This document shows positions 48,101 through 60,900 of a stretch of DNA of 64,000 nucleotides, in pieces. The notes beneath the pieces were generated by a model. The model was not told the DNA's origin and did no database searches. It was given only the letters and a program-made list of their open reading frames with translations. The position numbers and the translations under genes were made by a program. Within the stretch, counting starts at the first letter, position 1, and each line of letters starts with the position of its first letter. Source of the DNA: Ascidia mentula (taxonomy: Eukaryota; Chordata; Ascidiacea; Phlebobranchia; Ascidiidae); contig OX387197.1 in assembly GCA_947561715.1 (NCBI GenBank), forward strand, positions 25,198,266-25,262,265, given 5' to 3'.

Positions 48101-50921
48101 AATGGTTGGAGGGTCAGAACATACTGAAAGTAAAATTTTATTTTTCAACAAACAATATCAATAAAGTATCAAGTTAAGGTTTTAATTATTCTACACTGAG
48201 TTAGAATATAATTAAATAGTCAACTGTTCTTCAGTGTATACCCTAAAATATAACAAAATAAAATACAAAAAAACCTCAATATAAATTTCGATTTTCTATA
48301 ATCGAGAGTTAATTGAACTAATTCATGAAGACTTACATGTTGGGCATGTTGGCAAAAAAACACCAGGTACTGACCAAGAACCATCATCCTGGCAAAAATT
48401 CATAGTTATACCAGTTGGTGTTGAACCATCATCACATGAGTAAGTAACTTGTGAATTTCTTGAATAAAGATCAGTCACTGGTGAATGAGAACCATCATCA
48501 ATCGACGGAGGCGGACAACATTCTAAAAAATAACAAAACATTATATAAATTAATTAAGAGCAAAATTTCACAGGTATTTAATTTGTATGCAGGCATTTAA
48601 GTCAAATTTTAAGTTTGGAGATGGGCGCCTGACTTTATAATATTATGGTTTTACTGCTACGCATGCCATTCTGATTCTTTTTTGTTTATTGTTTAGCTGA
48701 ATAGTTGCCTTTTTTGATTTGATTTGGAGTCATTTTTTCCTGCCATAAAAACTAAAACTCATAAGATTAAAAAAATTATTTGTCTTTACATTTGATTATG
48801 ACATATATATCTGTATTTTTACAGACTTTATTTTACAAAAGTTAACAATCTATTGTCAGAAATACTGACCATTTATTTTGCACTGTGGGTTTGCATTCCA
48901 TTCTCCATCAAAGTTACAATACACAGTACCAGATCCAACCATTGAAAAGCCATCGTTGCAAGTGTAAGTGACTGCAGTACCAGGAACATTTAGTGTTTCT
49001 CCAGCAGGACGATTGATTAAAAGGCTTGCATTTGGTACGTGAACAGGTGCAGAACAAACTAGAATACAAAATCTTTAATCACATATTTGATTATAGACAT
49101 ATGATTATAGATTCAGATTAGTTTTTATAAAAAGTTCACCATTTCCAAAACAGATGGGTGCATTATCTTTATCCCATGTTCCATCATTAAGGCAAGTAAG
49201 TATTGGATCACCCTGGATTTCGTGTGGACATGAATATGTCACAGTATCTTCTGGGTCATAGGAATCTTTAGCGGGTGAATATGTTCCAGCATCAATAGTG
49301 GGTGGAGAAATGCATTCTGTAAAACAACAATTCTATGAATTTATATTTGAGCTTTAAACAGTTTAATAAAAAAATTATAATTTGACATGAAAACAAAAGT
49401 GACTTTTGATAAATAAAAACATACAACTGGAATTTAAAACATCGAACAAGTTTTGTTAATCTTCTCACCATATTTGGAAGGGTAGTAACAAGTTTGTTTA
49501 TTATTATGCCAACAACATCCCCAGAGCTGACATAACTCCCTGCAAACAAAATCTATTATTATATATTTGTATATGGTTTATGTCACTTTACCTTGATGAA
49601 CAAAAAAATGACCCACAAGGAAGGCTTGTTTTCTCACAGCTTTGGGAAATGAAATCTAAACAACAGGTGTTGAATAATTACATAAAAACTGTATATTTTG
49701 TTGTTTTTTGCCCAAAGACTAAATATATCACTCATCACCAAAATAAAATGAGTAATATGTGCATGTGGGCAAACATATATCACTTCAAAAGAAAAACTGT
49801 GTTACTTGATCAACATAAGTGAAGTGACAAGGCGGGAGTAGGTGAACACCGGTAGTAGTTTAAACATGAGTAACCGACGGAATCTTTGCAAACTCAAACT
49901 GCAGTACTGTTTGGTCTGTCACCCTTAGACGGGCCATATGCGAATTATTTGAAACAACTTGCAAAACATATCTTCTGCAGTACAAACACCAACCACCAAT
50001 TTTGAACGTTTTTGTTCCTATCGTGGAAGTTTCTAAAAGGGAAATCCCCTTTGTGGTTAGTTATTGAATTGATTTAAAAACTTTAAATGTCATTCGTACT
50101 ACCTTGAAGCACAGAACGTTACCATTTAACAAGCGAAAGTAATTTTTGTTATCGGTAGTTCCGCAAACTTAACTTTCGTAAATTATCTCACAATCTCACA
50201 AATCATCTCTTCGTCGAATATTCAAAACGTTAGCGCCTGAGATGACATTGCAACCATGCTATATCAGCCAATCTACCCTGGCCGGTCTGAGCTAAGGTCT
50301 GAAAAACCATGCTTCCGGTAAGTTAAACATGCAAGTTTTTACTTTGGCACTGTACACATTTTGATCACACAGGTTGCAACAGCATAATTATTGCATATAG
50401 GGAGAAGTTGTTAAATGCTCCTGTTCAGACAGGGTATTAGAACCATACACAATTGAACAAAGTCGCATACAACAAAAAATATTTATTACAAACCCACACA
50501 GAACCTGAAAAATGAATGTATTTTTATGGAAACTTTCCCACCTTTGCGATAACATTGCATGGATTGGTCTTTCGGATCGTTGTCAAAACAGCAGTCTCTG
50601 CGCAAAAAAAAACAAAAAACAAAAAACAATATGCGCTGCATCAATCAAAACTCTCTCATAAAGACCCAAGCAATCAGTCTGTTCTGCTTGGTGGTAACAT
50701 ACACTGTATGATGTAGTTGTTCATTTTTGTTGACACTTTAATCGGTCTAATGGTTGTAATTTGTCCAACCTGTTTTCACATTGTGTTCGGGTGATAACGC
50801 TGCTCGTACAAGTCTGTCTTCTTGCATACGACACAGCACAAGTCTTCTCAGATGCTTCCGTCCTGAAGCAGCAAATCAACAACATGTACCAGACAATGGC
50901 ACAAGCAATGCGGAAACGCAT
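45142..50921 (-). CDS. Secreted trefoil-sushi mosaic protein with novel C-terminal domain
   Basis: Fourteen exons: 50921-50770, 50597-50542, 49655-49592, 49539-49469, 49316-49140, 49058-48870, 48522-48337, 48123-47938, 47785-47594, 47350-47197, 46774-46639, 46244-46088, 45902-45795, 45260-45142; phases all agree, 648 residues. Signal peptide MRFRIACAIVWYMLLICC. Two trefoil-like modules, each split over two exons (CENRDCCFDND; RELCQLWGCCWHNN...TCYYP). Five one-exon sushi/CCP modules (starts ECISPPT, VCSAPVHV, ECCPPPS, VCSDPPT, GCGPPPV), all phase 1. The last about 220 residues (AKFLYIFDGNRYVDDC... to NFNFN) match no domain I recognise. Sushi and trefoil modules suggest extracellular binding. 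A broken copy of exons 11-14 lies at 37633-39241. The start ATG is the first after an in-frame GTG. Confidence 0.8.
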
Positions 50922-52538
50922 TCTCACGATCTATTTTTTAGTACGGTTTCGTAATTTGGAGAAACTTGATACAGTCCTGTTACGTACAAATTCAACATAT
51001 GGATTGCATTCAGGGCACTATATACCTCAGACAGCCAGTAAACAAGCAGTGCAGGAAATTAAAACAATGCCCAACATGTGCAAGCATCCGTCCCTATTGT
51101 TAATATGCATATGGTTGCATCATCGATTGTTTGAGGTTAGGCTTGTTTGGGTTCCCTTCCATATTCCAATTAGTACATCGAGACTATATACAATAAGAAC
51201 GACATCATCAGCATACGTTATAGATGCAATAATTGATAATGTTTGGTGTGTTCGTTTGCTAACAATTATCCCGATTATTCACAATTTGGTCAAACTGACT
51301 CTAAATTCTTTGAACTGCATACAGATGGCCACTGTTTTGACCTGTAAGGTCGCATCGGTGCAGCTTGGCGTGACTACGGACAATCTTGGCCCTAAATTAT
51401 TTATTTTATTAAACGGAGCGACCAGTTGATTTCTACAGGCACACCACAGTTTTGGACTGCCCGTAAGATGTATGATATATGTGTGGCCAGCAAGTTTCTG
51501 AACAAACCTTCCATTCATCGTAGGTTTACCATAGCTGTCTGTAGAACGTTTCTTCCAAATGTCCTGTTCGATTATAACAAAAGCTGCAGCAGCGCCAGAG
51601 CTGCTGTGAACATTATACTGAAAATATATTATTTATACGTATTTTTATGTTGATAATATATATGTACATTATCGCCAGAGGCGTCGCTGTGCAGTAGTAT
51701 GTGATATACGCATTCTAGTTAAAATTGCAAAATTGGTTGTCAGACAACATTTTTTACCCCTAGAGCATTCGATCCCATCCCGGTTGGTCATTATTTGAGG
51801 TAAAGAGCAAAGCGATACATTTTCCGATTTAATTTTTCACGATTCACTTTTCTGCAAAATCCGGTTTTGTTCTTTCTTTATGGAGGCCAAGCGCGTCTAA
51901 AGGAATTCAGTAAATGCCAATAGAAAGGATTAAATTGTTTGCACTTTTCAGTTGTACATTTTCTAAAACACTACGGATTTTATTAACAACAGAAGCATGT
52001 AAAAATAAAATTTAGCGAGAGGCAAGCAGGCGCCAAACGATACTCAGCAAGCACGTAAAGGGATAAGGCAAGATAGTGTGTTAAAAAAGTAACAGTTTAA
52101 TCAGTACGTCAATATGAACAAGCAACCCATAGTGGACATTTGGTACGACACAAGCCAGTCCCGATTACGCCACGAATTAGTAAAAATCATTAAAAAACAC
52201 CTCACACTGTTCAGTGACGTAGATGGTTACACAATAAACGTCCACCGAAAACCTCACGCATAAAGATTTTGTACAAACGTTATCTATATATATGTATATG
52301 TCAAGTTGTACACGTCATCAGGTAACTAGCGTACAACTAGTTTTGCAAATACCGAACACCGATTTACTTCAATTGATTGTCAAAGAAACGTGACTGTCCC
52401 AAATACGATGTTAACAAAATTATTTAAGTTATTAGTCAGATAAACATTCAACCAATTTCATTTTCCCTCTTTTTGCGTCCATTCTGACGTTTATAAACAG
52501 CACTACTACTTAACAATGTCGAAGTTTTGACGTCACAA
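50922..52538. other. Intergenic; no supported gene
   Basis: A 222-codon plus-strand open frame (50761-51429) overlaps the first mosaic exon on the opposite strand and continues into non-coding DNA. It has no recognisable domain or exon structure. Remaining sequence is AT-rich with no RNA gene seen. Confidence 0.4.
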
Positions 52539-55500
52539 TCAGAAACAAACACTTCGTACAAATTGAGAATAAGGCACGACCGCTTCCCCCCTTTGTCGAA
52601 GTTTTGAGTCAAGGTCGCTCAGATCGCGGAAAAATTGGTCGCTGGCGGCGACAGCAAGCTCGTCTTTAAAATTGTATCTGAAAATCACGTGGTTTCGTTG
52701 AATGCTCAGTCGCACAAAATCTGATTACTCTGGACAGCTCCAACTCTTGTTAAAAAATACTTGAACACATTCTTATTTTTATTTTAAGTGTTGATTAATG
52801 ATGAACATGGCGGTTTATGCTAAAATTTTAATTCAATTTTGTATATTTAATTTAAACTTTGACACAAGCAAAAACATTTTAACACTTTAGAAATTGTCAA
52901 AGACGACCTTACTTTGTCAAAGGCAAGGTCATATCCTCCTGCGGGTTTTCGTTGTAGCGAACAAAGCAACGGAGGAAACATCGCGTGTGATAAATGTCCT
53001 CACTGCGGAAGAAGGTTTCTTCATTTGTTGTTGCGTAATAATGGGAGTTTATGACGCCGTTTGTGGTAATGGTGCCGTTGGGCTTTTTGTCCGGTTGGTC
53101 AGGTGACACCAAAGGAGTTCTGTGGCAAAATGGATCGGGTTAAACGGTATACGTAAATATTTCTGTTTTGTTGAATGCATTATGCATAATTTATTCACTT
53201 TTTAAAGAAACCCGACCTGGTACACGAAAACACAATGGTTAATTTTTTCTTGTAAATTCGAAATATTTTTTCTTACTTTTAACCCTGCAGAAAGTATGCG
53301 AGTAACACGCGTTACTCCAGGATAATACCATGTTTTTCAAAAAAATTATTAAGCTTTAAAATTTCGCTCAAATTACAATTCGTTACTTTGTTAAGCAAGT
53401 GAATTCGGAATCCTCTTTCTTATTTCAACCACTTTCGACGTTTCTGTGCCTACCTGATGACGATACATCCGTATTTGTCGGCGAACTTCTTGAGGTAACT
53501 CTGGTGGTCGCAGAAGTGGACAATCGCACAATTCCATAACATGGTCGTTATGACGTCAACGGGGCTGTACCGGTCGACTGAAGGAAGGTACTTCTCCATG
53601 GAGGACTTGAGCGCCTCGTAATCGTCGGCAAATAGCGGTTCAAGTGTTTGCACAAATTTTCGCACAACTTCGTAATACTGCAAGGTTCAACACAAACACA
53701 TTAGCTTCTACTTTATTCCATTATTTAACGTTTTCAGGGCGCGAGTTTTGACCATGTTTTGCGCCATGTGACCAAATATGGCAGTGCGTGACGCAAATGA
53801 CGCGGGCCGAGTACTTGGCTCAAACGGCTGATTTCTACACTAATGTACGACACAAACACATAAGTTTCTACTATCACATATACCTATCGTGAGCCAAACA
53901 GGACATGCTCCTATACCCTTCTTCATGTGTTTTCTGCCTAGTAATTGTCAAACAAGCGTCATACGTAATGGTGGTGAGACTTGTTGTTTTGGTCTCGGCT
54001 CTCAGCAGTTACCCCTTGCTGGGCACATCTAGTACATTCAGTCAACATATAACGCTGATGATAAACACAGTTCATTCCTCGAAGCGTTTGCCTATATCAC
54101 AAACTTACCAGTAGAATATGGCTTTTCTGTTTCGTGTCATACGCCCCAAGTATTATGCGCCTGAGCGAATATAATTACGAAAACATTAATAAGGCCATTC
54201 TCATATACGTGCTGCTCAACGACTGCTACATGTTGTTATCGCCATCTCCTTATCGTCTCTAGTGTCCTTTAATTTGTTATCCCTGACTACTTATGGGTAT
54301 GGTGACCTGTGACTATGTATGCGTGGCAGTAACGCGAAGGACTCGTTGTTTAAACACTGATTGTTGGAGGTTATAACGTTTTTAATAAAGGCATATATAC
54401 CCCACTGGTTTTAAGCAGTTACTACGAGCCTTGAGAAAGATAAACGTTACACGATTGCTACCAATACCAAATTGTGCCAACACCAAACTGTCAAAACTGC
54501 AAATATTATTCACCTGTTTGAGGAATGAGTGGTAGTGGAGATCCTCCATGAGTTCTTGAGTGATGAGCATCTCGTCGTAGTAACACTCCTCGCACCTCTC
54601 TTTAATCCCGTGCAAAAAATCTTCGTTCCCAATCGGAAAACTCAACCAGGGTCTGAAGACGCGGTCGGACAGAGTTCCGTAGTTCGTTGAAGATTGACAT
54701 TCCTGTAAAATATTTGTGTTTTTATGCCTGGTTGTATCGTAGTGAATTATGTGAACCTCTGGGCCAGTGGTTCCCAACCGGTTGTACGCGAACCACAAGT
54801 GGTACGCGAATGGCATCCAGGTGGTACGCGAAAATATTTGATAAATGTATTTGGTGCTAACAACATAAACTATCATTTAAAAGTTAAAGTTACTTTGAAA
54901 TTGAATGCTCATATACGGCCTGTTACTGAAACAATGTGACCAATGCAAGGTTTAAAGATAGTTCTGCGCTTACTTTTGCCATAATAATTTTTATAGAAAT
55001 GAATAGTTGGTTCGTGGCAACTGTGCAGGACTGAAGAAGTAAAGCGATAAAATTTAAGTTGGGAACAACAGCTCAAAAGGCTCAACACATGCTCGTATAT
55101 TGCAGGCAACTTAGTCTTATCGGCAGCAAAAACATGCGAAAGTTATCGTTTGCTTGTTTCAAAATCGTTGTCAAAAACGTGAAATTAGTTAAAAATGCAT
55201 ATTTCATACAAACAATTGCTAGTGCACACACTTCTACGTGCGAAGAATTAACTTTTACTAAGAGGAACTCACGTGCAAAGCCTGGTAGTTGATGTACTCC
55301 GTGTACTGAGTGTGCGGCTCGAGCAGCTGTCGCAAAACGGATGAGGGCAGCAGAGTCGTACGGATCTTACTCGTCATCAATGAGGGAAACACAAAGTGTA
55401 CGGTGTTGTGAGCAAGGCCGGGTGCGTAAAATGTAAGTAGGGACTGGGCGTGGGCCTTGGCGAGCTTCCACGAGCGGTCATTAGGTGTGTGAACTCCGCC

Positions 55501-57966
55501 ACACCTGTCCACAATGCTTAACTTGTACTCGCGATGTAGGCGGATTTCCCGTACGTCCCAATAACACCCGGGAAACATTTTGTACTTCCCGACGTTGATC
55601 GGAAGTTGCCACAAGATGTCTGACGAGGGATCTGCAAGGGTAAAAGACGATATGTAATGGGTAGAATTCAATTGGAATCATTAAACAGTCTTACGCGCAA
55701 CAAAGACTTGGTATATGATTTTTTGACATGTTACATGAGAAAAAAACTCATTTGGTTGATTTGTGTTTTTCTTTTTAATTCAATGAGCGGGATTTGATTA
55801 CACTGCTTGTAAAGGGTAAAGGTTTTGTTCCGAGTAACTGTTTAAAAGCAAAAAGAATTGTTTGATCATAAGCACAAATATTGTATGTCCACAGACTTAG
55901 AGAATATAATAATCTGAGAGAATAAAAACAATCGGGTATAGGTTTAACTCCAAAGCACTTTCTACAAAACGCTCTGCATGACTAATTATTCACCGTATTG
56001 GCAGTTGGTTTTGCTGTATTGTTTTGGAGGATTTTAAAACACTTATGATGACTCACCAAAACAAACCGTTTCATGATTACGCCGAATTCATCAACCGTCA
56101 CACTATTACGTCATCCTACCATTACGTCACTTTACCTCCTTTCTTCATTCCGTGAGCGAACACAGTACTGCGAAGAACGTGGTACAAGACATCGTCCTGT
56201 ATTAAGGGGACATTCTGCTGGCCCGAAGCAAACTTGGAGAATTCCCACAAGCATCCGAATGTGAGTTGTTCAGTGTAGCAAGGCGATCTGTTCCTCTTGA
56301 ACTCCAGCGACTCGACCGTTGAAACGCAGTGTAGCTCCGTCATGCGGCCGCCGTGGAAACTTCCGAAATCCGCTGTATGGGAGTGGTGACAATGAAAAAG
56401 GGGTCGTTTCGTTTTGTTCATAACTTTATAACATGACTAATCGATGTTTTTTTCCCTTTTTAAAATATCACCAAATGTAGACACGCTTCGAGTCAAAAAC
56501 TAAGATAAAACGACTCCCAAAAAAAAGTTGTTGAAAAGAGAAATAAGTGGTCTAGTTTGTGAATGCGCGACAAAAATAGCGATGAAACGACGTGAATCCC
56601 CAAAACAATCGGATACACAGTAGAATGTGGCCTGATACGTGCAAAGAAATCTGAAGTGGTTGCAATTGCCAACCGACGGCGAAAAATCAGTCTGTCGACT
56701 TTAATAATAAATTATTCTTAGAAACGCTAGCAGTTCCTATACAGCTGGTGGAACTGTTCTCAGCGAAAGGTTACACATTTAACTTAATGTCATCGACCGG
56801 AAGGGAAGCCTAACTAAAGATAATTTAGCGCAAAATTCCGGCAAGTCACGATTCAGCCTAGATATGCATTTCGGTACGGAGGATTGTATGTTATGGCTTG
56901 GGCGCGAACCAATATAATTTTAATTTCGAAAATTGCATTTCTGTGCCAATCACGATTACAGTATGGTTTTGCTTTCATTTTCAAATGATAATTTCCTGAA
57001 TATTCATTTCTGTTTTTTGCTCAATAAAGTTATGGGGCGTTTTAATATTTGATTCGTGTTGTTGTTTTATGTTATGGTAATTCTCACGAGGTTGTTTCAT
57101 TAAATTTAATCCGTTATTTGAAGCCATAGAGAGTGTTAATGACATATGGGATGTAATCATGGTTGGCCGTCGATGGGAAACAAAAAGTAAGGACGACAAA
57201 GGGAATGCAATCAACCTTAAATAATGCCACATTTTAGCGATATTTAAACAGAACAACCTTTTCCTTTAGATTTGTGAGAATGCCAAAAACATTTGGTCGC
57301 AAAAAAAACAAAAAAAGTTTTGCAACTTCACGTTGTTTGGACCGAAACATATTGAAAATAAAAACGCTTGTGGCCAAATAATGTTAAAAAGTCAAAATTT
57401 AGGACACCTAGTGACAAATGTTAGATATACCGACAGTGTGGCAACCCCTATATGGGCATAATATTAAGGAACACAAAAACCAATAAATTTGATAGGAGCA
57501 TAAACAATGTTTGTTCACTAATACAAAATGACTGAGGTGCGAAAATCTTTAAGTTGACAACTTTTAATAGAAAAGCCAAAGCTATTTTACCGAACATTTT
57601 TTAGCAGACGTTTCAACTATGCCCATCATCAGTGCTATAACTTACTATAAAGTTGATGCTAACGAGATTGTATTTTGCAAAACTTATTTGCGAACAAAGC
57701 ATTAACAACAGGATCAACCTGGCTGTTGTTGGGAATAGCATCTGCCAGACTATGGTTCAAGTCCCAAATTATCAACATTTAAAGTCATTTTGCAAAACTT
57801 TTCTTACGATCTTACCTTCCCGTTTCGGAGCAAAGTAAAAATGGATGATTTGTTTCCAGACTAAGCATTGTAAGGCTATGTAGACGATGGAGACAGGCAA
57901 GGCGAGAACCGCAAACACCAGATATTGAAGCACGCGGGACAAAATGACAGAAGCTGAAGACTTCAT
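52539..57966 (-). CDS. Membrane-anchored lipoxygenase-like protein
   Basis: Exons 57966-57816, 56372-56136, 55631-55273, 54702-54514, 53677-53454, 53119-52913, 52677-52539; 501 residues, phases consistent. An in-frame ATG at 58005 could add 13 residues. The N terminus has one strong membrane segment (VLQYLVFAVLALPVSIVYIALQCLVW). Later segments recall lipoxygenases: SWKLAKAHAQ, LLEPHTQYTEYINYQAL (like LxPHxRYTxxIN), ECYYDEMLITQEL, and TTMLWNCAIVHFCDHQSY with H-x3-H where lipoxygenases bind iron. The first iron pair (H-x4-H after LAK) is not preserved, with only one His at the expected spacing, and the chain ends in SVCF rather than the usual Ile. The family call is inference from scattered motifs. 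The gene itself is well supported by splice structure. Confidence 0.6.
54769..54840. mobile_element. hAT-like terminal sequence in an intron
   Basis: CAGTGGTTCCCAACCGG followed by words such as agtggtacgcg and gtggtacgcg that also occur in the nested element at 36758-36993. The other end was not found with confidence (a weak candidate gttgggaacaacag lies near 55058). It sits in the intron between 54702 and 55273. Confidence 0.5.
57605..57634 (-). other. Hammerhead-like core motif
   Basis: On the minus strand CTGATGA (57632-57626) is followed after about 11 nt by GAAAC and then GTC (to 57607). This resembles the conserved core of hammerhead ribozymes found in repeats, but I cannot draw a convincing stem II. 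Speculative. Confidence 0.2.
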
Positions 57967-60900
57967 TTCACTTTCTTTGCCAAGGATAAGTAAGTTTAAA
58001 TACATAAGCTGTAACACAGAAAAATGGTTTGTGGTTTATGGGTTGTAGGTATTTTAAATGTGTGACAAACAAAGTTTTATCGAGCAACTGCTTTGCCTGG
58101 TGCACACCCATACAACACTTGAATTATCTAATCTATTTACTTGGCTGTATGGAAAGCTGTGTTTTTAAAGCGCCCGAGGCACTTCAGAATTTCAAGTTGA
58201 CCTTGCTGCCTCCAAGCACATCAAAAGACAATTCCCAACAAGCGAATCCGTGTGCTCAATAATGAAATTCTCGGTAGATGTCTAGGGGGATTATTTGCGT
58301 GCAAATGGATGACTCGTATGGCAACATGACGTACATCCCGATGCATTTGCATGGAAGTCACTTCCGAAAAATACGTTCCACTAAATCATTGTCAAGGAAC
58401 AAGACAAAAGAATCAAACGCGTCGACAGATAATCAACATACAGCATCATGCCAACGCTCATCAATTTTAGCAGAAAACAAACCTAATTACATTTCCTTCG
58501 ACTGCAGCGAGCGCTCTGCAATATTACAACGACGCGACATCTTGCTGCCGCCTCTAGACATCGCAAGAGACGCTTTATCATAAAAATCTCGTGCAAATAG
58601 CTCGGTATGATTATTCACAGCTTGTGTACGCAAAACCTGACGGGCTCAGAAGTGTGACATATTTCCTATTGTATTCATCATCACCACGACGCTCAAAACA
58701 ATTAAATTTCTATATTTTCAGCTATTGCTTGTGTTTTTACCATCGCAAATTAAATTGCCCTGGCGACATGTTCATGCTGCCATCACCAAGTTTATATATA
58801 GTGCTGTATGTTTCGTCGACTGGCAATGCTTACACTCAGCTCGCTTGTGGTGATGGTGAATGGAGTTCGACTCAATGATAAGATAGAAATCAGACCATTT
58901 GAAGAAGTCCAACCTTCCTTTCCTGTCTGCTTGTGCACAAGTAAATACATCATGTAGGCCATGGTACGCAACAACTTCCAGGCTCAAGTCGAAGACCTCA
59001 AAATGTGGAACTCAAGCTTGCGTCATATCTGTTTGGTGCACGAAAACGTGTTTGAATTACAATCCGATATTTTAAACCCAACTGGAATATTGTCGTACGT
59101 TGGCGTCCGAATTCTCAGAACACCTTCGTGGAAACACTTACGTGTACAACTAGGTTACCAAGGAAGTACTGATGCTCGGGTGTGGCAAGGTCATATTACG
59201 ATCTGCCTTCAAACACCCGGCCCTGCTACTTGGGCCGTATGTGGTATCTGGTGGTAATAACTTCTTCCCTCAGAACTTTTCGTATGACATTGTAGGATGC
59301 AAACGTTGCGCATTTTGACGTATTTGCCCACTGTATTACCTTTTTAAACAAACATGCAAACTGTTGAATCGAGGGTCAATTAAATCAAAGAAACGACGAA
59401 AGTTCACAAAAGAAGATTTTACGTTTGGTTGCATACTTTAAAATATTTCATTCTGGGTAATTTAGTAAAAGAAAATTTATTGTATTGGGCGTTTCCTCCT
59501 TTTCTATTAGGTGGCATACAAGCCAAGTACTACTACCGAAATTTCCCCTCCGCAAATCACTCTCATGATACAGATTCTCCCCCCCACGTATCTAGAAGAC
59601 ATGAAAAATCACCGCAAACGGGAGGTATGACGTCCAGCAACCGTTAGGAGCTTTTGTTTTTGCCAAACGTCAATGTGATCTTTTCAGGACAGCACTTTCA
59701 CAAAACTTCCGATATCCATTTCTTACAAAACAAAATTGCAACAATATTGTAACTACGTATGTTACTCTAAATAAATCAACTTGTCTAAATACACTAACTT
59801 GTCCAAATACGGTGCATCAATTCTAGTTATTCTAAAAATAGTTACGTTAAAAAATCGAAAATAATAACGATCGTAGTGAGCAACAACATAAAAAATAAAC
59901 CTTTTGGGGGAAGTTACATAATTAGAGCTGGCACCAAGCCAATACAGTACAAATTCCCTTGGTTTTAAAGAAAACATTTATATTCATGAACACCTTGACA
60001 GGTATGGGCACTGGTGCGGCCCGGAAACGACTTTAATGTCGGTTGCTTTTCAAAAATTGAACGTATTATGTTTTCTTAGGCAGTCAGACCCGGAATAAAA
60101 CCGTGTGACAAACGTGTCCGCATAAAAGCGACATAAGTTACGATTTCAGTTTGAGACACCGACGCAACATCAAAGTCTGTTTACAAAAGTCATAAATCAA
60201 AAAGCAAACAAGGACGTCACTGGGTCCACTCAGATTACACAGTACAAAGTAACTACTACGGGAAACTTCAAACTTGTTTGCGGAAATACAAGAGTGCGTA
60301 ATCGCTCGAGCGTGAAATCAAAGAAAAATTATGTAACTGGATCCCAATAATTTAACTGGTGATTACGGAATATTATCTTCATATGTTACCACAATTTGCT
60401 CTACGCTAGTGCACTCAAAAGCTGCTTAAAATAGTACTCAACTGTAACTGAAATTGCTGTAAGTCCGAAAATACGGCGCACTAAAGGAACGGATAACGCT
60501 CGTATATCAAATACCGTTCTTAACCAAGAAAACCAAAAAAAAAATAAAACGAGCCAGAAATGCATTTTGGCAACATTTGCACGGATACAAAATAACAGAA
60601 ACAGTCACCTAACAAGTGACAGCCTACGAGCAAAACGAACATCGCCTGCATGATATTTTAAGCCACTGTTTGCTTGTGGTAAGACGGTTACTGCCAATAT
60701 TGCGGCTTTCTTGACCTCTAAGAATCTCGTTAACCCGTTGCACACCCTGCGGCGTCTCAACACCAATAGCGAAACTCTAAACCTTCGATACGAAAAAAAA
60801 GCAACCAGATGCCTATTGCTTTGACAAGGTCTGCACGAATTGAAAGCAATTACGTCGAAACGGACGTGCTGTGACAAAGTAACTACTCTGCTGCTGATAT

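Noticed and set aside
50761..51429. 222-codon plus-strand open frame, the longest in the window
   Set aside because: It is antisense to the signal-peptide exon of the mosaic gene, has no recognisable domain and no splice context. The minus-strand exon has consistent phases and family features.
52909..52911. TAA as the true end of the lipoxygenase-like protein
   Set aside because: It overlaps a good donor (gtaagg at 52912-52907), and splicing to 52677 continues in frame with a plausible family-like C terminus ending at 52539.
58278..59257. Three successive plus-strand frames of 95-101 codons
   Set aside because: No shared splice phases, no recognisable domains and no signal peptide; treated as chance frames, with an unknown gene not excluded.
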